Assembly: GCF_021789175.1 (NCBI RefSeq)
Contig: NZ_CP084560.1
Location: 2,046,001-2,110,000 of the forward strand
Reading direction: 5' to 3'
Source of the DNA: Arthrobacter sp. FW306-2-2C-D06B
GTDB taxonomy: Bacteria > Actinomycetota > Actinomycetes > Actinomycetales > Micrococcaceae
Length of the DNA: 64,000 bases
Shown here: one piece after another, positions 59,764 to 64,000 of the stretch
How positions within the stretch are numbered: the first letter of the stretch is position 1
How the letters are laid out: each line of letters begins with the position of its first letter
Program-made: the position numbers and the translations under genes
Notes under the pieces: generated by a model
What the model saw: only the letters and a program-made list of their open reading frames with translations
What the model was told of the DNA's origin: nothing
The model's database searches: none

Positions 59764-61158
59764 CTATTTGGCGTGCTGGGCTGCCGTCGCGTCGGCGCCC
59801 GCACCGGCCGCTGCCGTGATCATTTCGCTGTGGTGCCGGGCGTCTTCGGGGTCGGTGAGGTCGCGGTTGAGCGTTTCCGGCGTGAGCCGGGTCGCGATGA
59901 AGCTGACCACCATGGTCAGCGACATGTAGATGGCGACCGGGATCCAGGAGTTGCTGAAGAGCCCCAGCAGCCCGGCGCAGATCATTGGTGCGACACCGCC
60001 GCCGATGATCGAGGAGAATTCGCGACCCAGGGTGACGCCGGCGTAGCGGTAGCGGCTGCCGAAGATTTCGGGGAAGTAGCTCATGTGGACGCCGACGACG
60101 CCCTGGCAGGCCAGCATGAAGCCAACGATAATCACCAGGACAATGGCCACGGGGGACCCGGTGGTGAGGAGCATGAAGGCCGGTGCCGGAAAGAGGATCA
60201 GTGCCCCGGTGATGAGCGAGACGACGCGGCGGCGGCCGATCTTGTCCGACAGGATTCCGAAGGAGACGGCCGCGACCCCGCCGCACAGTGCACCAATGAG
60301 GAGGACCGGGGGGATGAACTTGGGGTCGGTTCCGACGACGGTGATCAGGTAGGAGGCCATGAACACCTGGATGGTGTAGGACTGGGTGCTGACGCCGAAG
60401 TTCATGAGGATGACCCGCAGGACGTTGGCCTTGCCGTTGTTGGCAACTTCCTTCAGCGGGGCCGGGGGGACGGTGCGGGCCTGCTTGATTTCTTCGAAGA
60501 CGGGGGACTCGTCGAGCTTGCGCCGGATGACCAGCGCAGCAATCGTCACGAAGATGCTGGACAGGAACACCAGCCGCCAGCCCCAGGTCAGCATGTCGTT
60601 CGGGGCGAGGGATTGGGCCGCGATCCACACGAGAGCGCCGAGGGCGGTCCCGGCAGCGGCGCCGACCATGATGAGTGAGGCGATCTTCCCGCGGGTGCCA
60701 GGCGCGGCGGATTCGGTGAGCAGCGTGGCGCCGCCGGACTGCTCGGCGCCGGCGCCGAAGCCTTGGGCTGCGCGGCAGACGCAGAGCAGGACGGGGGCGA
60801 CGATGCCGATCTGGCCAAAGGTCGGCAGGAGCCCGATAGCCAGCGTGGCGCCGCCCATGAGCAGCAGGGTGACCACCAGAACCCACTTGCGGCCGAGCCG
60901 GTCGCCGAAATGGGAGAAGAAGATCCCGCCGAGGGGACGGAACAGGAACCCTACGGCGAAGGTGGTGAAGCTGGCGATGAGGGCCGCCGCGGGGGAGACG
61001 TTAGGGAAGAACAGTTTGCTGAAGACCAGGGCGGAGGCGGTGCCGTAGATGACGAAGTCATACAGTTCGAGGGTTGTGCCGATGAGGCCGGCGACGGCGG
61101 CCTTCCGGACCTTGCTTTGGTCAACGTTCCCCGGGGGAACGTGCGCTGCTGTGGTCAT
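59764..61158 (-). CDS. MFS transporter, metabolite:H+ symporter (MHS) family
   Basis: The ATG at 61158 has GGAG 7 bases upstream and gives 464 residues. Marks are GLIGTTLELYDFVIYGTASAL in TM1 (ELYDF in place of EWYD), GGIFFSHFGDRLGRKWVL, and CRAAQGFGAGAEQSGGATLL before TM5. Replacement of the usual W by L in this motif and AEQSG for GEWG set it apart from the other MHS proteins here. It probably imports a hexuronate or aldonate for the pathway encoded beside it. Confidence 0.87.
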   Translation of the reverse strand: MTTAAHVPPGNVDQSKVRKAAVAGLIGTTLELYDFVIYGTASALVFSKLFFPNVSPAAALIASFTTFAVGFLFRPLGGIFFSHFGDRLGRKWVLVVTLLLMGGATLAIGLLPTFGQIGIVAPVLLCVCRAAQGFGAGAEQSGGATLLTESAAPGTRGKIASLIMVGAAAGTALGALVWIAAQSLAPNDMLTWGWRLVFLSSIFVTIAALVIRRKLDESPVFEEIKQARTVPPAPLKEVANNGKANVLRVILMNFGVSTQSYTIQVFMASYLITVVGTDPKFIPPVLLIGALCGGVAAVSFGILSDKIGRRRVVSLITGALILFPAPAFMLLTTGSPVAIVLVIIVGFMLACQGVVGVHMSYFPEIFGSRYRYAGVTLGREFSSIIGGGVAPMICAGLLGLFSNSWIPVAIYMSLTMVVSFIATRLTPETLNRDLTDPEDARHHSEMITAAAGAGADATAAQHAK

Positions 61159-61208
61159 TTCCATACTCCTTTGAATGGATGCCTGCTGTGTTTTTTGTTT
61201 GTGGTGAA

Positions 61209-62261
61209 TCAGTAGGTGATGAGGACTTTGAGGTTGGTCGGGTCGACCACCGGTGCCGTGAGGGCGGCGGCGGCGTCTTCGAGTGGGTAGGTGCTGGTGA
61301 TGATGGACTGCAGGTCCACCACGCCGGAGGCGGCGAGGTCGATCGCCGTCGGGAACGCGTTGGCGTACCGGAACGCGGTGACGAGGTCGATCTCGTAGCG
61401 CTGGAGGAATCCGAGCGGAATCCCGTCCACGGTGGGTTTGGCCTGGCCGACGACGGTGGCGCGGGTTGCCGGTGCCAGGGTCTGGATGCCGTCGGCGAGG
61501 GCACGCGCGTTCCCGGAGCATTCGATCAGCCGATCCATGCCTGCAAGATCCAGGGGTGTGGTGGCGGTGTTGATGGTGCGGGTGGCGCTGAATTTTGTGG
61601 CGACGGCGAGGCGGTCGTCGTTCACGTCCGTCACTACGATTTCGGCGGCGCCTCGGGATGCCGCGACACGGGCGACGAGCAGTCCGATGGGTCCGGCGCC
61701 GGTGATCAGGACCCGGTGGCCTTTGCGGACCTGCGCCCGTTCGACGGCCCAGACGGCGACGGCGAGCGGTTCGATCGCGGCGCCGATTTCGGCCGGGATG
61801 GTGTCCGGCAAGGGGTGGACGGCGGCTTCGGGGACCACCACGTGGCGCGCGAAAAGCCCATCGGTCGGGGGAGATCCGAAGCAGGTTCCGGTGGGGCAGA
61901 GGTTGTAGCGTCCGGACAGGCAGGTGGCGCATTCCCGGCAGGGCAGTGCGGGTTCAATGACGACGGCGGTGCCGGGGGCCACTTTCGCGTTGGGTCCCGC
62001 AGCGATGACCACGCCGGCGCCTTCGTGTCCCAGGACCGTGGGCTGGCGCAGCACGTTGGTGCCGTTTCGTCCCTCGGCGAAGTAGTGCATGTCCGAGCCG
62101 CAGATTCCGCCGGAGCGCATTTCGACCAGGAGGTCATCCGGGCCTAGGGGTGTCAGTACCTTGTGCTCGATGCGCAGATCGCGGGCGCCGTGCAGCACGG
62201 CGGCCTGGGTGCCGGTGGGAAGCGCAGGCGTGTTCGTTTCGTGGATCGCTTGGGTGGTCAT
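61209..62261 (-). CDS. Zn-dependent alcohol dehydrogenase, L-idonate 5-dehydrogenase-like
   Basis: The ATG at 62261 overlaps the UxuB-like stop (62258) and has GGAG 7 bases upstream; 350 residues. The medium-chain layout is clear: SGGICGSDMHYFAEGRNG (catalytic Cys), GHEGAGVV (catalytic His), the structural-zinc cysteines in CRECATCLSGRYNLCPTG and the Rossmann motif VLITGAGPIGLLVARVAA. The HYFxxG and CSDMHYF pattern is typical of L-idonate/sorbitol dehydrogenases. It is part of the hexuronate operon and likely interconverts idonate or a polyol with a keto-acid. Confidence 0.87.
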   Translation of the reverse strand: MTTQAIHETNTPALPTGTQAAVLHGARDLRIEHKVLTPLGPDDLLVEMRSGGICGSDMHYFAEGRNGTNVLRQPTVLGHEGAGVVIAAGPNAKVAPGTAVVIEPALPCRECATCLSGRYNLCPTGTCFGSPPTDGLFARHVVVPEAAVHPLPDTIPAEIGAAIEPLAVAVWAVERAQVRKGHRVLITGAGPIGLLVARVAASRGAAEIVVTDVNDDRLAVATKFSATRTINTATTPLDLAGMDRLIECSGNARALADGIQTLAPATRATVVGQAKPTVDGIPLGFLQRYEIDLVTAFRYANAFPTAIDLAASGVVDLQSIITSTYPLEDAAAALTAPVVDPTNLKVLITY

Positions 62262-63784
62262 GGTGTGCTCCGTGTGGGTTGGAGGGCCGGGGCTGAAGCG
62301 AGGGAAACGGGTGTTCCGGCTTCTGTGATGGCGGCCATTGGTCCCGCTGTGTGAATAATGTCGATGAACTCGCCGGTGCGCAGGATGAAGGCGTCGCGTT
62401 CGGCAAGTTCCTCGCCAAGGAGGTGGTGGTCGCCGATGACCTTGCGGGCGAGGTCGTGCCCGGAGCGGGATCCTGCTGCGAGGCCTGCCAGCAGTGCGCG
62501 TGCCGGGTCCTCCATGGCGTGGGCCTGTGGTCCGGGATCGAAGCCTGGCAGCGGGGCAATGCATGCGAGATACGCGGCGGTGGTGAGGGCCAGGAGCTGG
62601 GGCATTCCGCCGTCGTCGAGCAGCCGCAGTGCAGGCAGCGGGATTCGCTGGCGGAGTTTGACGGATCCGTCGGATCCCACCTGGCTGGTGCGGTGACCGA
62701 GGGCAGTGTTGCGCCAGCGGGTGAAGAGCTCTTCCTCGTAGGCGTCCACGTCGACATCGCGCGGCACCGAAACGGTGGGCAGGTACTCGTGGCGGAGCAC
62801 GGAGCGGGCAGCCAGTTCGATGGAAGGGTGCGAAATGGATTCGGGGATGGTGACGGCGCCGGTCAGGGCCCCGAGGTAGGCGATGAGGGAGTGCGTGCCG
62901 TTCAGGAGCCGGACCTTCAGTTGCTCGTACGCGGCCACCTCGTCGGAAAACACTGCTCCGCCGTCCTCCCAGGTGGGGCGACCGGAAATGAAGTTGTCCT
63001 CGATGATCCACATGCTGAACGGTTCAGCGGGGACCGGGATCCGGTCGTCGTAGCCGCGGTGGGATGCGACCATCCTCCGGTAGTGGTCCGTGGTGGCCGG
63101 CACGATGCGGTCCACCATGGAGGAGGGGAAGCTGGTGCGGGCGTCGATGAAGGCAAGGGCTTCGGCGGCTTCGGCGGCCGGGAGCAGGGACGCGAATTCA
63201 CGGACCAAACGCTGTGTGTGGTGGCCGTTGTCGGCCAGGTTGTCGCAGCTGAGGATGGCGACGGGTTCGCCGTGGGACCGGGACCGGTGCTGCAGGCCCC
63301 GGACAATCTGCCCGATCGGAGTCTGCGGTGAGCCGGGGTGGGCCAGATCGCGCCGGATTGCCGGGTCCTGGAGGTTGAGTGAGCCGGTGGCGGGGGTGTA
63401 GTTATAGCCGTTCTCGGTGACGGTGAGGGACACGATCCTGGTACCGGCGTCGCCGATTGCCTTTGTTACGCGGTCCGGGTCGGCGGCGGCCGTGAAGGCG
63501 TCCGTGTGTACGCGGGGAACAGTGAAAGCTGAGCCCGTGGGTGATATTTCCACCACGGTGTAGAGCATGTCCTGGGTGTGCATAGCGTCCGGGATGGTGG
63601 TGGAGCGGCTGGCGACGCCGATGATGCCCCAGTCACCGCCGTTAGCGGTGATGGCGGCGTCGGTGTAGACGGCCTGGTGTGCGCGGTGGAAGTTGCCGAG
63701 GCCCAGATGGACAATCCCCGGGGCCGGTGCTGCCGGCCGCCGCAGGATTCCAGGGATGGCCGCGGTCAGTGGCGAGGTGGCCAT
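62258..63784 (-). CDS. uxuB: Fructuronate/mannonate oxidoreductase (UxuB-like)
   Basis: The 508-residue enzyme is of the polyol-specific long-chain dehydrogenase family. It has GIVHLGLGNFHRAHQAVYTD at the N-terminus, ILSCDNLADNGHHT and the catalytic segment VRLLNGTHSLIAYLGALTG (Lys in LKVRLLNGTHS). It reduces D-fructuronate to D-mannonate with NADH. It starts 3 bp after the stop of the mannonate dehydratase gene and overlaps the dehydrogenase gene by 4 bp. Together they form the isomerase-side arm of glucuronate use. Confidence 0.88.
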   Translation of the reverse strand: MATSPLTAAIPGILRRPAAPAPGIVHLGLGNFHRAHQAVYTDAAITANGGDWGIIGVASRSTTIPDAMHTQDMLYTVVEISPTGSAFTVPRVHTDAFTAAADPDRVTKAIGDAGTRIVSLTVTENGYNYTPATGSLNLQDPAIRRDLAHPGSPQTPIGQIVRGLQHRSRSHGEPVAILSCDNLADNGHHTQRLVREFASLLPAAEAAEALAFIDARTSFPSSMVDRIVPATTDHYRRMVASHRGYDDRIPVPAEPFSMWIIEDNFISGRPTWEDGGAVFSDEVAAYEQLKVRLLNGTHSLIAYLGALTGAVTIPESISHPSIELAARSVLRHEYLPTVSVPRDVDVDAYEEELFTRWRNTALGHRTSQVGSDGSVKLRQRIPLPALRLLDDGGMPQLLALTTAAYLACIAPLPGFDPGPQAHAMEDPARALLAGLAAGSRSGHDLARKVIGDHHLLGEELAERDAFILRTGEFIDIIHTAGPMAAITEAGTPVSLASAPALQPTRSTP

Positions 63785-63787
63785 GGT

Positions 63788-64000
63788 TCACCAGTCCTTC
63801 ATGGAGCCGTCGAGCTCCCGTGCGATGGGTAGGTAGGCCTGCTTGTAGGGGAACCGGGCTGCCGCTGCTTCGTCGATGTGGACGCCGAGGCCGGGTTCTT
63901 CGCCGGGGTGGAGATAGCCGTCCTCGAACCGGAAACTGGACTGGAAAACCTCCGACACCAGGGGGTCGTAGCCCATGTATTCCTGGATGGCGAAGTTGGT
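63788..64000 (-). CDS. D-mannonate dehydratase (enolase superfamily, ManD type), C-terminus only
   Basis: The frame runs off the window's right edge, leaving 70 codons plus stop. [15 protein letters not shown] then [20 protein letters not shown] and [16 protein letters not shown] are the closing segments of ManD-type mannonate/altronate dehydratases. It makes 2-keto-3-deoxygluconate from mannonate, feeding the kinase and aldolase at 58054 and 59001. Its position, 3 bp before UxuB on the same strand, fits the pathway order. Confidence 0.82.
   Translation of the reverse strand, partial: TNFAIQEYMGYDPLVSEVFQSSFRFEDGYLHPGEEPGLGVHIDEAAAARFPYKQAYLPIARELDGSMKDW

Noticed and set aside
59518..60678. 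Plus-strand open frame of 386 codons
   Set aside because: It is antisense to the MHS transporter and KDPG aldolase genes. Both of those have clear motifs and this frame has none.
1..64000. CRISPR arrays
   Set aside because: I saw no evenly spaced direct repeats of 24-40 bp anywhere in the window, and no cas-like gene.

Overview
The window looks like a chromosomal segment of a high-GC actinobacterium of the Arthrobacter / Paenarthrobacter / Pseudarthrobacter type (Micrococcaceae). I infer this from the GC-rich coding, frequent GTG/TTG starts, dense ATGA stop-start overlaps, PucR/LacI/IclR-era soil catabolic gene content and many metabolite:proton symporters. No intact rRNA or tRNA gene, CRISPR array or complete insertion sequence is visible.

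Region 1 (1-9100) is an accessory, defence-rich and decaying stretch. It opens with the last two genes of a Wadjet-type anti-plasmid system (SMC-like ATPase C-terminus, then the Toprim nuclease subunit). Then come a HEPN/Abi-like gene, a DUF4062 gene, a small zinc-ribbon-like protein, an RHH-Doc toxin-antitoxin pair and several genes broken by single-base shifts. Two copies of an unusual repeat lie here, at 3310-3441 and 7589-7720. Each has a GTGTxGAC-AGT-GTCxACAC palindrome exactly 109 bp before a sequence that reads like the 3' end of a tRNA. A third copy lies at 30763-30893 next to a shattered AAA-ATPase gene, so 7.6-30.9 kb may be one or more tRNA-targeting integrated segments.

Region 2 (9.1-29.8 kb) is catabolic cargo. 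It has a LysR gene divergent from a PrpF-family isomerase and a DctA-like transporter; a lower-GC SDR/isomerase pair; and a LacI-controlled sugar-acid locus (MHS transporter, P-loop kinase, KDPG-aldolase-like protein, then a divergent operon of two Gfo/Idh/MocA dehydrogenases, LacI repressor, VOC protein, TIM-barrel isomerase and SDR). Five copies of a TGAGATCGRTTGC-type LacI operator mark both promoters of that locus. HxlR- and TetR-controlled redox/hydrolase genes, a hotdog thioesterase and a TDT transporter follow.

Region 3 (31.4-38.2 kb) is a GntR-controlled operon encoding a complete ribose-type ABC transporter, an amidase and an orphan PxpA (5-oxoprolinase A-like) protein.

Region 4 (38.6-56.7 kb) handles nitrogenous compounds. 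It has a flavin amino-acid monooxygenase, a nitrilase-superfamily amidase, an M20 carbamoyl-amidohydrolase and an amino-acid permease next to a PucR/CdaR-type regulator. Next is an MHS transporter-RidA-RraA operon, and a second PucR regulator divergent from an MHS transporter-TPP decarboxylase-aldehyde dehydrogenase-YtcJ amidohydrolase-M20 amidohydrolase operon. TGTG-N4-CACA palindromes mark the second regulator's promoters. I infer a pathway for a ureide, N-carbamoyl or guanidino compound that I cannot assign to a known substrate.

Region 5 (57-64 kb) is a minus-strand hexuronate / Entner-Doudoroff operon running from a mannonate dehydratase (cut by the window end) through fructuronate reductase, an L-idonate-5-dehydrogenase-like enzyme, an MHS transporter, KDPG aldolase, KDG kinase and a DUF4862 protein.
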